A DNA stretch of 64,000 nt, taken from assembly GCA_016841605.1 (NCBI GenBank), contig JAENYV010000007.1:176493-240492 (forward strand), read 5' to 3'. Shown here one piece after another: positions 49,598 through 58,225 of this stretch (positions are counted from its first letter, which is position 1; each line of letters starts with the position of its first letter). The notes beneath the pieces were generated by a model. It saw nothing but the letters and a program-made list of their open reading frames with translations. It was not told where the DNA came from and searched no databases. Source of the DNA: Dethiobacter alkaliphilus (GTDB lineage Bacteria > Bacillota > Dethiobacteria > DTU022 > UBA8154). Made by a program: the position numbers and the translations under genes.

Positions 49598-50023
49598 ATG
49601 AATTTGAGCAATGAAGTTAAGTTGCAAAGATGTGCTGCCTATAAAGATACCGAAGATACGACAGATGTTACCGGATCTGACGTTAATTTTAGCAATTATG
49701 ATGGAGTACTGTTTTTTGCTTATATCGCAACAAAAACAGCAACTACAAATAAAAACCAACTGGTAATATATCAGAAAGATGACGAAGGCAGCTATACGGC
49801 TTTGGACGGGGCTACTGCTGAATGCACTGTTGACGCTCAGGTTGTTGCTGTTGATGTTTACCGCCCCCTGGAGGCACAGGGGTCGGTTTTACGTGCTGTT
49901 TTGGATATTGATACCGCATCGAAAACCGGCGACCTGTATGCCCTGCTCTATAACGGGCGCATTAAGCCAGAAGATTTTGCGGACGTGGTAACACTGGCAA
50001 TTAGTCCTGAGGTAAGCGAGTAA
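49598..50023 (+). CDS. Probable head decoration-like protein (141 aa)
   Basis: AGGAGG precedes ATG 49598. All-beta looking protein (NYDGVLFFAYIATKTATTNKNQLVIYQ, VVAVDVYRPLEAQGSVLRAVL). Its place immediately after the capsid gene suggests a head decoration or accessory protein. No family was recognised. Confidence 0.5.
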   Translation: MNLSNEVKLQRCAAYKDTEDTTDVTGSDVNFSNYDGVLFFAYIATKTATTNKNQLVIYQKDDEGSYTALDGATAECTVDAQVVAVDVYRPLEAQGSVLRAVLDIDTASKTGDLYALLYNGRIKPEDFADVVTLAISPEVSE

Positions 50024-50077
50024 AATCTTAAAAGGGGCGGTCTTTGTGGCCGCCCTTGATAATCTTGGAGGTGCAAG

Positions 50078-50686
50078 ATGAGCTATAATACAAAAGTTTA
50101 CCGCAGACAGGGTGGTGACGAGCTTGTTGTTGCTGATGGCGGGAAGGTAGCTGTTGAAAGCGGCGGAGAAATAGATTTTGAATCTGGATCCGAATTAAAA
50201 ATCAACGGGGTACAGGTAACAGCAAGTGCGGCAGAAATTAATGCAGCAGGTGACTATGTGGATGAATTGGAGGTAACACCAGAGCAGTTTAACGCGGGAC
50301 TTGCTCTCGTAGGAGTCATGGTTGGTGGCCAGGCTGAAGCTTCTCACGACGATGATACTGGCGAAATAGCTATTGAGATTTTGGCTGCAAATGAAAGCGG
50401 TGGCGGGAATCGGGCACTTTTGCTCATTATTAAATGCACAGAAACGCTAGCTGCCGATGGCAACTTACCTATATTTGAAATAGGTGACGGAGAAACTGCA
50501 GGTGCTTTTATTACAATAGGACATGGCGGAGATCCAGCTACATTAGCCGAAAATGCAATAATTGTAGCTTCAGGAGTACTGATAGAAGAAAGACCGCTTG
50601 AAATTACTGTTACTGATGGAACTATAGATAATCAGGCCGGAGCGATTCAAGTATTTGCTGTAGCCTTGCCAGTATCCGTATCGTAG
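50078..50686 (+). CDS. Phage structural protein (202 aa)
   Basis: AGGTG-rich upstream and ATG 50078. N-terminal YRRQGGDELVVADGGKVAVESGGEIDFESGSELKINGV is a repetitive parallel beta segment common in phage head/tail decoration proteins. The C-terminal domain (LIIKCTETLAADGN, IEERPLEITVTDG) is beta-rich. Likely a capsid or neck accessory protein. Confidence 0.55.
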   Translation: MSYNTKVYRRQGGDELVVADGGKVAVESGGEIDFESGSELKINGVQVTASAAEINAAGDYVDELEVTPEQFNAGLALVGVMVGGQAEASHDDDTGEIAIEILAANESGGGNRALLLIIKCTETLAADGNLPIFEIGDGETAGAFITIGHGGDPATLAENAIIVASGVLIEERPLEITVTDGTIDNQAGAIQVFAVALPVSVS

Positions 50687-50699
50687 GAGGTAAAATTTT

Positions 50700-50861
50700 G
50701 TGAAGTGTAATAAACTTGAATCTGCCATAGCAGAAAGGTTGCCGGAAAAAGCAATGCTACCTATGCGAAAGAAGGTGAGAAGGCGTGACGGTAAAAGTAA
50801 TAACAGCACCCGTTGCAGAGCCGGTGTCTCTGGCCGAAGCGAAAAGGCATCTGGAGATTGA
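50700..50861 (+). CDS. Possible small overlapping protein (53 aa)
   Basis: GTG 50700 is about 8 bases after TAGGAGGT. The product (MKCNKLESAIAERLPEKAM ... RSEKASGD) is very basic in its second half, which overlaps the connector gene for 77 bases. The overlap makes the second half doubtful; a shorter or spurious gene is possible. Confidence 0.3.
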   Translation: MKCNKLESAIAERLPEKAMLPMRKKVRRRDGKSNNSTRCRAGVSGRSEKASGD

Positions 50862-51582
50862 CTTTGAGTTATACGATACCGAAGGAGCATTAATAGTTGA
50901 TTCCACCAAGGATACTCAAATACTTTTTTATATCGTCTCTGCCCGCCGTCATGTTGAGGAAACTATCCTTAATCGTGCCCTCATGCCGCAAACTATAGAG
51001 CTGTCCCTCAATGAATGGCCGGAGTATATCACGCTACCCCGGCCACCGCTGAGGGCCGTTGAAAGTGTCAAGTATTATGACAGAAGTAACGTCGAATACA
51101 CTGTAGACTCTGAAGACTACTTCGTGGATGTAGATAGCGAACCATGTCAAATTGTCTTGCCATACGATAAACAGTGGCCATCCACCTCTCTCCGCAGCAT
51201 TAACGGTATTAAAATTCGATATTCAGCCGGTTATAACGCTTGGAGCGGGGCTGTAGATACGGATGGCACAGTAGTGACATGGGTATCCGGAGATAAATTC
51301 AGTGAGGACTGGATATCTGGGAAAACAATAACTATTGGCTCAAAGGTATATATAATTTCATCGGTTACGGATGAGGAAACCCTGGTCCTGGAGTCATCTG
51401 CTGGAGAACAAGAAAGCGTTAATTATAGCATTAATAACGTGCCAGAAGACATCAAACATGCAATGCTTATTCTTATAGCGGGTTGGCATGACCAAAGGGA
51501 GCCTATTGCTCCTAGTGGCATGATACCTAAACTGCTGCCGTTTAGTGTCGATGCTCTTCTGAATTCGTATCGTATATTTTAA
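50785..51582 (+). CDS. Head-tail connector (gp6-like) with inserted beta domain
   Basis: A 265-residue gp6-like connector: VSLAEAKRHLEID N-terminus, LPRPPLRAVESVKYYD, SINGIKIRYSAGYN, and PEDIKHAMLILIAGWHDQREP near the end. Between residues ~145 and 212 an extra beta segment (WSGAVDTDGTVVTWVSGDKF, TITIGSKVYIISSVTDEETLV) interrupts the usual fold. GTG start. Confidence 0.8.
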   Translation: MTVKVITAPVAEPVSLAEAKRHLEIDFELYDTEGALIVDSTKDTQILFYIVSARRHVEETILNRALMPQTIELSLNEWPEYITLPRPPLRAVESVKYYDRSNVEYTVDSEDYFVDVDSEPCQIVLPYDKQWPSTSLRSINGIKIRYSAGYNAWSGAVDTDGTVVTWVSGDKFSEDWISGKTITIGSKVYIISSVTDEETLVLESSAGEQESVNYSINNVPEDIKHAMLILIAGWHDQREPIAPSGMIPKLLPFSVDALLNSYRIF

Positions 51583-51600
51583 ATCTGAAGGTGATCGCCT

Positions 51601-51933
51601 ATGTCTGCAGGAGTTTACAAACACCCAATTATAATCCAGCGGCTTAAGAAGCCAACGTCTGAAGACAGGGATACCTTCGGCGGCGCTCCTAAAAAATGGC
51701 TAACGTATGCAAAAGTTTTGGCTGATATGCGACCGGACTACTCCCGGGAATATTGGTCTGCTAGTCAAATTAACAGTGAAACAACCGGAGAAATTCGTAT
51801 TCCGTATATTCCCGGAATAACACCGGACATGCGCGTTGTATATGGAACCAGAATATATGACATTGTTGGTGCCCCCAGTCCTGGAGAAAAACGAAAAACT
51901 TTAGTTTTGCATGTAAAAGAGGCGGTGGGTTGA
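51601..51933 (+). CDS. Head closure/adaptor protein
   Basis: A 110-residue phage head-tail adaptor (SPP1 gp16/HK97 gp7-like): GVYKHPIIIQRLKKPTSEDRDTFGG, then the usual VYGTRIYDIVGAPSPGEKRKTLVLHVKE. Follows the connector gene by 19 bases. Confidence 0.85.
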   Translation: MSAGVYKHPIIIQRLKKPTSEDRDTFGGAPKKWLTYAKVLADMRPDYSREYWSASQINSETTGEIRIPYIPGITPDMRVVYGTRIYDIVGAPSPGEKRKTLVLHVKEAVG

Positions 51934-51934
51934 T

Positions 51935-52405
51935 ATGGCTATTGGAGATATAAGAATTGAAGGCTTAAAGGAAGTTGAAAAAGCTCTGGAGATACTAAGA
52001 GATTCCCTTCCTCCAGACAAAATTGAAGCATTGATGCTTAATTATGCAAAAAATGTTGCTGACGATATGGAGCGCAGAGCACCACACGGACCGACTGGTA
52101 ACTTAATCAGAGGAATTCATAGTAAGCTTTTAAGCCGAAACAATAGCGACCAACCGGCTCCGGCTATTGCTGCAGTTGACCGTAAAATCGCCCCACACGC
52201 GCACCTGGTAGAGTTTGGAACACAGAAAACCCGGGAACCGAATAAAGCAAGAATACTTTACGATAAAGACACGGGCATGTTCTTCGGTAAATCTGTCGGG
52301 CCTATGCCTGCCAGTCCTTTTATGCGGCCGGCATGGGAGGGATTGCGTCCTGCCATACTTCGAGATATAGAAGCACAGGTTAGGAAGCTCGTAGAATGGA
52401 GGTAG
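51935..52405 (+). CDS. HK97 gp10-family tail completion protein
   Basis: A 156-residue HK97-gp10-like protein (IRIEGLKEVEKALEIL, DDMERRAPHGPTGNLIRGI, PHAHLVEFGTQKTREP, PASPFMRPAWEG). Located between head closure and tail terminator as usual. Confidence 0.9.
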   Translation: MAIGDIRIEGLKEVEKALEILRDSLPPDKIEALMLNYAKNVADDMERRAPHGPTGNLIRGIHSKLLSRNNSDQPAPAIAAVDRKIAPHAHLVEFGTQKTREPNKARILYDKDTGMFFGKSVGPMPASPFMRPAWEGLRPAILRDIEAQVRKLVEWR

Positions 52406-52411
52406 TGACAA

Positions 52412-52789
52412 GTGACGCTTGAAGAAATGCTTTACAGTGTTCTTAGCAGCGACACGGCAATAAAAGTCATTGTTGACGATAAGGCCTACCCCCTAGGCGA
52501 GGTTCCCCAGGATGTTGAAGAACCGTATATCGTTTATCAAATTATTTACGGACCAGGTTCATATTCCCACGATGGCCCGACGTTGACATCGACGCGCGTT
52601 CAAATTACTCCGTTCGCGCAGGGATATAAACAAGTAAAGGATTTGCGCACTGCTATTGACAACGCCATGGCCGCATGGAGAGATAATTTTAATGTCCATG
52701 GTTGGCCTTTTAAGACCAATGAATACGATATTTATGGTTACCAAAAAGACTATACTCAGGTTCCTATCGATTACATTATTTGGTATTAA
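52412..52789 (+). CDS. DUF3168-type tail terminator
   Basis: GTG 52412 after AATGGAGGTAGTG. A 125-residue DUF3168/gp17-like protein (VVDDKAYPLGEVPQDVEEPYIVYQIIYG; RVQITPFAQGYKQVKDLRTAID). Caps the tail tube in siphophages. Confidence 0.8.
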   Translation: MTLEEMLYSVLSSDTAIKVIVDDKAYPLGEVPQDVEEPYIVYQIIYGPGSYSHDGPTLTSTRVQITPFAQGYKQVKDLRTAIDNAMAAWRDNFNVHGWPFKTNEYDIYGYQKDYTQVPIDYIIWY

Positions 52790-52808
52790 CGAAAGGGAGT
52801 GAAATTTC

Positions 52809-53546
52809 ATGAGCGATGCAAGAATCGGTTACGGGACACTGCTCCAGCGTCTTGTCGGTTCATCATGGGAAACTGTTGTAGAAATTAAAAATATCGGTGG
52901 TCCGGATACTGACAGTGAGGACGTAGAAGTAACAAACCACGATTCCCCGTCTCGGTATAAAGAATATATTCCAGGCATGCAGGATGGCGGTACTGTTAAT
53001 ATTAGTGGTAACTTTATTCCAGGTAGTAACAGCCAACTTCGGTTAATTTCTGACAAAGCTGCAGGAACTGTTTCTAATTACAGAATTGTCCTTCCTACGG
53101 CTGAAGACATTGACGACCGCGTTATGTGGTCGTTTACGGCATATATTAAAAGCCTAAGCTTTACCGCTCCGGTAAATACAGAAATGACCGTTAGTGCTTC
53201 TTTGAAAATCAGCGGAGAACCAGTCCTTTCGGTGGTATATGCTGACGACCTAACGGCCTTGGTTGTAACCGGAGCGGTTACATCTCCGTTGGTGCCGATT
53301 CCCTCTGTTGCCGGTTCAGTTTACATTTACGCTTATATTGGGGTCAACGGAGACTCCACCTGCACTGTAACGCCGACATGCGCCACAGCTGATGCCATCT
53401 ATGTTAATGATATCGAAGTAGCCAGCGGTGAAGCTTCAGACAGTATTAGTCTGGCAGTGGGATATAACGAAATTGTAGTTAAGGTTGTCGAGGCAGGTAA
53501 GAATATGCGTATTTACAGCTTGAATATTGTCAGGCCCGCTGCTTAA
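52809..53546 (+). CDS. Major tail (tube) protein with C-terminal cadherin-like beta-sandwich
   Basis: A 245-residue tube protein. Residues ~1-140 are the gpV-like core (IGYGTLLQR, HDSPSRYKEYIPGMQDGGTVN, YIKSLSFTAPVNTEMTVSASLKISG). After a linker, residues ~175-243 are a cadherin-like beta-sandwich (AIYVNDIEVASGEASDSI, LNIVRPA), an optional extra domain on tail tubes which may bind host surface carbohydrate. Confidence 0.85.
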   Translation: MSDARIGYGTLLQRLVGSSWETVVEIKNIGGPDTDSEDVEVTNHDSPSRYKEYIPGMQDGGTVNISGNFIPGSNSQLRLISDKAAGTVSNYRIVLPTAEDIDDRVMWSFTAYIKSLSFTAPVNTEMTVSASLKISGEPVLSVVYADDLTALVVTGAVTSPLVPIPSVAGSVYIYAYIGVNGDSTCTVTPTCATADAIYVNDIEVASGEASDSISLAVGYNEIVVKVVEAGKNMRIYSLNIVRPAA

Positions 53547-53572
53547 AAATAAACGGGAGGTATTAAGCATTT

Positions 53573-53965
53573 ATGCGCGATCCACGTGTAAAAATAGAAT
53601 TTGAATACTATAATTCTGAAAAGAAGGAAGTGGTGTTTGAAGAGCGCCACTTCCTTCTTGATTTAAACGCTATCGAGGCGTTTGAAGAAACTACCGGTAT
53701 TAATTTGATGGAAAAATCCTCATTGGATACTCAGAAGATGAGCATTAAAGAGTTAAAGGCTTTGGTATGGGCTGGGCTGCTACATGAAGATTCGGACCTG
53801 ACTATTCGTCAAGTAGGTAGCATGGTCCACACAGGAAACATGCTTGAGCTTACTAGCGCAATTACTGAAGCAATGAGTAATAGCATGCCGGAAAATAAAG
53901 AGACTGGAAGTGCCGCAGGAGGTAAAGTTTCCGCCCCTTTCGATGGGACGAGCTCGAAGCAATAG
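53573..53965 (+). CDS. Tail assembly chaperone, short (G) form
   Basis: A 130-residue gpG-like chaperone (VKIEFEYYNSEKKEVVFEERHFLLDLNAIEAFEETTGINLM; LKALVWAGLLHEDSDLTI). Its 3' end contains the heptamer CCCTTTC at 53935-53941 in the X XXY YYZ phase, so a fraction of ribosomes should make the longer G-T form. It sits directly before the tape-measure gene. Confidence 0.85.
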   Translation: MRDPRVKIEFEYYNSEKKEVVFEERHFLLDLNAIEAFEETTGINLMEKSSLDTQKMSIKELKALVWAGLLHEDSDLTIRQVGSMVHTGNMLELTSAITEAMSNSMPENKETGSAAGGKVSAPFDGTSSKQ

Positions 53966-54273
53966 GCGTTTACGATTTAAAGCTAAAGCGAGAAAAATTT
54001 TGGCGGTTAACGCCACGGCAATTTGTTGAATTATTGAAACGACACAAAAATGCTATATATCGTCAGGATTATCGCAATGGTATTCTTTGTGCGCTTGTTG
54101 CTAATCTCTTTCGTGAGAAAGGTAAGGCACCGCTTGAACCGGAAGACTTCATTCCGACAGCAAAAGAAACTATTCCGCAGGAACAGGGTGATCAGGAAAT
54201 CATTAATACGGTTTACCAGCTGCACGCACGTTTTGGCGGTAAAGTGGAAGGGGGCCTTAGTAAATGTCAGTAG
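53938..54273 (+). CDS. Frameshift extension (T part) of the tail assembly chaperone
   Basis: In the -1 frame after CCCTTTC the sequence reads FRWDELEAIGVYDLKLKREK and continues to TAG 54271-54273. WDELE..G..... is the typical T-part start. There is no ribosome site for separate initiation, and the only ATG in this frame comes late (54034), so -1 frameshifting is the likely expression route (G-T protein about 233 residues). Confidence 0.8.
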   Translation, partial: FRWDELEAIGVYDLKLKREKFWRLTPRQFVELLKRHKNAIYRQDYRNGILCALVANLFREKGKAPLEPEDFIPTAKETIPQEQGDQEIINTVYQLHARFGGKVEGGLSKCQ

Positions 54274-56234
54274 GAACTGAAATATCAAAAATGTTTGTGG
54301 TGATTGGTGCAAAAACAGAAGAGTTTACTCAGGCCCTTGATGGAGTTAAAAAACAATTAAATACTGCTATGGACGGCTTCAAAGTTCTTACCGGTGCTTT
54401 TGTCGCAATTGGTGCTGCTGCCATTTTAGCTGGAACTCAAACAGAGGCTGCTATGGCAAATATCCGTACCGGTACCGGAGCGACAGGTGAAGCACTCCAG
54501 GGGCTTTACGAAGATTTTTCGGAAGTCTTTCAAGTGGTCCCCCAAAACGCTGATACTGTTTCTAAGGCATTGGCTGATTTAAGCACTCGGACCGGTCTCA
54601 CCGGTGAAGCACTGCAAGAATTAACTACTCAAATGCTGAACCTTGGACGTGTATCAAAAGAGGATATGAATACTTTAGTAGCTGATACTACCAGAGTCTT
54701 TGGTGACTGGGGGGTAGCTACAGAAGAACAGTCAGAGGCTTTGGACTACCTCTGGAAAGTTAGCCAGCAAACAGGTATTAGCATAGGAGAATTAACACAA
54801 AGACTGGTTCAATACGGCGCTCCGCTCCGACAAATGGGCTTTGATTTTGAGACTGCCGCTGCCATGCTCGGGAAATTTGAGAAAGAGGGCGTCAATACAG
54901 AGCTTGTCCTGGGTTCCCTCCGCATAGCTCTGACCAGGATGGCTCAGGAAGGCATAACAGACTCGGAAGCTGCTCTTTCGGAAATGATAGTTCGCATTAA
55001 AGAAGCAGGCACTTCAGGAGAGGCCAATGCTCTTGCCTTGGAAATGTTCGGCTCTCGCGCGGGCCCGGATATGGCTGCGGCTATCCGGGAGGGCAGATTT
55101 GATCTTGATGATTTGCTCGAAACGCTTCGGAAAAGTCCTGAAACCATAAATGCGGCAGCAGAGGAAACATTGACATTCAGCGATCATATGGCTATTCTTC
55201 GGAACGAAGCAACGATAGCTATGGCCCCGCTGGGTGAAGTTCTTATAGATTTATTCAAAGCAGCAAAGCCTGTTATTTCAGGTTTACTAGATGTCTTAAA
55301 ATTACTCGTAGACTTGTTTTCTAAGCTCCCAACACCATTGCAAACAATAATTGTTGGTATGGGCGGGATTGTTGCAGCTGTTTATCCTGCTAAATTAGCA
55401 TTTGATAATATAATTGTACCTATCAAAAATCTCGTAGGAGTAATCGGGGAAACAGGCGCTTTTACTACTGCAATGAAATTTTTAAAAGGCACGCTTATCC
55501 CTGGAGTTGTAACTGCAATTCAATCTCTTGTTGCTGCTTTAGCTACCATTTCCGCTCCTGTTTTATTGGTTATAGCTGTTTTAACTGCCCTTGGAGTAGC
55601 CATATATGCCATAGTTAAGTATTGGGACGAAGTAAAGGCGGGTACTGTGGAAGCTATAAACGTCATCATCGAAGCCATAAATAAATTTACCGGTGCAATT
55701 AACCGTGTATTTAAAACTAATATAGGTCAGATTAACTTGTTGGAAGTCGGAGAAGATGGGAAGATACGCAGCGTTACAAATGATGTTGGCGAAGGTATCG
55801 TTGAAACTTTGGACGTAAGCGAAGAAACAGAATCTGTTGGTGAAGGTATCATGCAAGGCCTTATCAACGGTGTAAAAAAATGGATAGCGCCTTTGACGCG
55901 CACGCTAACTGCCATAGCAAATTTTGCCATCGGTACTTTTCAAACCATCTTTGGTCTGTTCTCACCGTCTAAAGTATTCTATGGTTTTGGTGAGAATATC
56001 ATGGAGGGCCTGGTTCTCGGTATTGAATCTATGTATGACCAGGTTCAAAGCGCTGTACAGGGCATCGGTGACGTAGCTTTTGCCGGAGTGCCTGGCTTAG
56101 ATGTTACAGGACGCGGAGAAGTCCAACACCAACACAATGGAACGCTCAAGGTAGAAGGCGTTAATGACCGCGGGCAATTAGTTGATGTAGTGGAAATAGT
56201 CCTTGATGAGCTGCGCAGGGGGGACCGGACATAA
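54264..56234 (+). CDS. Tail tape-measure protein
   Basis: A 656-residue TP901-type tape measure: helical N-terminal region (TEAAMANIRTGTGATGEALQGLYEDF, TGLTGEALQELTTQMLNLGRV, GVNTELVLGSLRIALTRMAQEG) and hydrophobic helices near residues 365-470. 656 residues predicts a tail of roughly 100 nm. It overlaps the T frame. Confidence 0.9.
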   Translation: MSVGTEISKMFVVIGAKTEEFTQALDGVKKQLNTAMDGFKVLTGAFVAIGAAAILAGTQTEAAMANIRTGTGATGEALQGLYEDFSEVFQVVPQNADTVSKALADLSTRTGLTGEALQELTTQMLNLGRVSKEDMNTLVADTTRVFGDWGVATEEQSEALDYLWKVSQQTGISIGELTQRLVQYGAPLRQMGFDFETAAAMLGKFEKEGVNTELVLGSLRIALTRMAQEGITDSEAALSEMIVRIKEAGTSGEANALALEMFGSRAGPDMAAAIREGRFDLDDLLETLRKSPETINAAAEETLTFSDHMAILRNEATIAMAPLGEVLIDLFKAAKPVISGLLDVLKLLVDLFSKLPTPLQTIIVGMGGIVAAVYPAKLAFDNIIVPIKNLVGVIGETGAFTTAMKFLKGTLIPGVVTAIQSLVAALATISAPVLLVIAVLTALGVAIYAIVKYWDEVKAGTVEAINVIIEAINKFTGAINRVFKTNIGQINLLEVGEDGKIRSVTNDVGEGIVETLDVSEETESVGEGIMQGLINGVKKWIAPLTRTLTAIANFAIGTFQTIFGLFSPSKVFYGFGENIMEGLVLGIESMYDQVQSAVQGIGDVAFAGVPGLDVTGRGEVQHQHNGTLKVEGVNDRGQLVDVVEIVLDELRRGDRT

Positions 56235-56587
56235 TGGCAGAACTCAGAACAGCTACAACTGACGACACATTGATTACAGAGCGTCTTCTTACTGCGATTC
56301 CTGCTTATGAAAGCATAAAAATAGAAAACAGGCTGCTTGACGGCAGCTACCACATTCAAACAATAGGGATAGGCGGCAGGATACTAAACTGTAGCCTTAT
56401 TACAGAGGTTGAAGGCAAAGATCTTATTGATATATATGAATCCACCGGCGCACCAGTCAAAGCTATTTCCGGTGGCAAATATTATATAGGCACTATTCGC
56501 AACACGCCGGTGTGGAATTATATTGGAGTTGGCCGTTACCGCACTAACTTAACTCTCCTGGTTTCTGAAGAGGGGGACGTTACATGA
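56234..56587 (+). CDS. Tail-tip accessory protein (117 aa)
   Basis: ATG 56234 overlaps the tape-measure stop. The product (MAELRTATTDDTLITERLLT) is beta-rich (SYHIQTIGIGGRILNCSL, GKYYIGTIRNTPVWNYIGVGRYRTNLTLLV), consistent with a small distal-tail or tail-tip protein. Family not identified. Confidence 0.55.
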   Translation: MAELRTATTDDTLITERLLTAIPAYESIKIENRLLDGSYHIQTIGIGGRILNCSLITEVEGKDLIDIYESTGAPVKAISGGKYYIGTIRNTPVWNYIGVGRYRTNLTLLVSEEGDVT

Positions 56588-58221
56588 GGTCGATTAGCAC
56601 TGAAATATTAGAAAAAATCCAGAAGCTAAACCAGACTATCTACGAAGATGCTGACCCTCGGATGGATGTCAGCATAGAGGTAGTTGGAGAACGCCTGGAT
56701 TTACAGGAAATATATTCCCCTTCGGCATCTGAAGAGGAAGAAGATGCCGATTCTTTCGACATTGATTTAGGTATAGATTTGTCTATTTTGAACGAAATTT
56801 TAGGGGTTAGTATGGCAGGCGAAGCTTTGCCGGAGTTTCCGAAAAAGACCGATATCGCCGGACGTAGGGAAGACCCCGACAAAGGGGTTACGGAGCTTTT
56901 CGCCATAGCCATCATAAACGGTATTGCGGTTGTATTTAAAAGCTATGCCTATTCCCCGAAATACCCATCGCATTGGTTCGCCTGGCTGTCGCTCGGCCAG
57001 GCCGAAGATGTGGCCGCAATATTTGACGGTTACTATGTCTACAGCAGCCTCGGCAGTGGCAGTGAAGTATTCGTAACCGAAGGCGAACCGCTTTTTTTCT
57101 GGTTGGATAATAGTGTTATTTATTCCAAGCGGGGCAAATTCGGCACGATACAGACAGTCATGGATTCCCCGGGCATAACAAGCATTGCAGCCATTCGTGG
57201 GTGGTCTCCTCTTTACGACCCGGGTAGTATATTTACCGCTACTATCACAGCTGAAACAGAAGAAGCTGTCACGGTTCCAGGAGCGCAAGTATTCATTGTC
57301 AAAGCGCAAAAAGTAAATTTCACAGTAGAAGAAGTTGACGGAGAACCCATATCAGGGGCGACAATAAGCATCCAACAAACGCTGCAATCGCTTCCTGGTG
57401 ACGATCAGGGTATTGTTCTTTCTTACATCCAGGATGGGACAGCCTACATCCGTATGTCCCGAAGGGCGGGGATGCCTTGGAGCGAACCCTACGCGATAGA
57501 TATGCCGGAAGATTTATTAAGTATCAGCGTTTTCCGGGCCGAAGATCACCGCCTGGGCTTTGTGGCCGCAGGGGAGCGGCAGGCTTATATATCTATCTCG
57601 GATCCGTATGGACTACAGACGAAATTAATAAAAAATGTTAATAAAACAACAAACCTTTATTATGAGATTTTAACTGAAAGCCGTCCATACGGCGTTATCG
57701 GTGCTGATACTATTTCAGCAGCCATGGACGGGAACACTCTTCGTCTGTTCTTTATCCGGGCCGGTAAGATAATGTGTATGGATATTGAAGTTGAAGACTG
57801 GAACCCGGCGAAGATGGAAACAGTCCGCATTGAGACGCTGCTTGCCCGGGAAACGGCGGGACTATGTGCCGCAGACCTTTACGAAGGAGAGCTATTCTTT
57901 GTATATTACATTAACGAAACCGTGTATATGGGACAAGAATCCGTACCGGTACCGGAAAACCTGGAAGTATCTGGCGGGACTATTACCTTGCGCATGGATA
58001 CACCGGTTGTATCGGCTACCCTGGACGTTGAAAACCTGCCGGAGCGGCTACCCCAGGTTTCGAAACCTGTATGGGATGGGGACGCCATAACTTGGATAGA
58101 TGTTCTCACAAATCCGGAAGATATCCCGATACCTGAATATACAGTAGAATTTGAGATAACGGACGGGGACCTGGACGTTCCCCTTGAAAACGCAGAAATA
58201 TTCATCAGGAAGGAGTATTGA
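56584..58221 (+). CDS. Tail-tip protein: N-terminal hub-like segment plus propeller-like and Ig-like repeats
   Basis: A 545-residue protein. The N-terminal ~50 residues (RSISTEILEKIQKLNQTIYED, DPRMDVSIEVVGERLDLQ) resemble the start of tail-hub/baseplate proteins. Residues ~100-450 look like a beta-propeller-type repeat set (FAIAIINGIAVVFKSYAYSP, LGFVAAGERQAYISISDPYG). It ends abruptly in a half carboxypeptidase-regulatory domain (VEFEITDGDLDVPLENAEIFI). The other half is encoded in the next frame. Confidence 0.65.
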   Translation: MRSISTEILEKIQKLNQTIYEDADPRMDVSIEVVGERLDLQEIYSPSASEEEEDADSFDIDLGIDLSILNEILGVSMAGEALPEFPKKTDIAGRREDPDKGVTELFAIAIINGIAVVFKSYAYSPKYPSHWFAWLSLGQAEDVAAIFDGYYVYSSLGSGSEVFVTEGEPLFFWLDNSVIYSKRGKFGTIQTVMDSPGITSIAAIRGWSPLYDPGSIFTATITAETEEAVTVPGAQVFIVKAQKVNFTVEEVDGEPISGATISIQQTLQSLPGDDQGIVLSYIQDGTAYIRMSRRAGMPWSEPYAIDMPEDLLSISVFRAEDHRLGFVAAGERQAYISISDPYGLQTKLIKNVNKTTNLYYEILTESRPYGVIGADTISAAMDGNTLRLFFIRAGKIMCMDIEVEDWNPAKMETVRIETLLARETAGLCAADLYEGELFFVYYINETVYMGQESVPVPENLEVSGGTITLRMDTPVVSATLDVENLPERLPQVSKPVWDGDAITWIDVLTNPEDIPIPEYTVEFEITDGDLDVPLENAEIFIRKEY

Positions 58222-58225
58222 TAGT

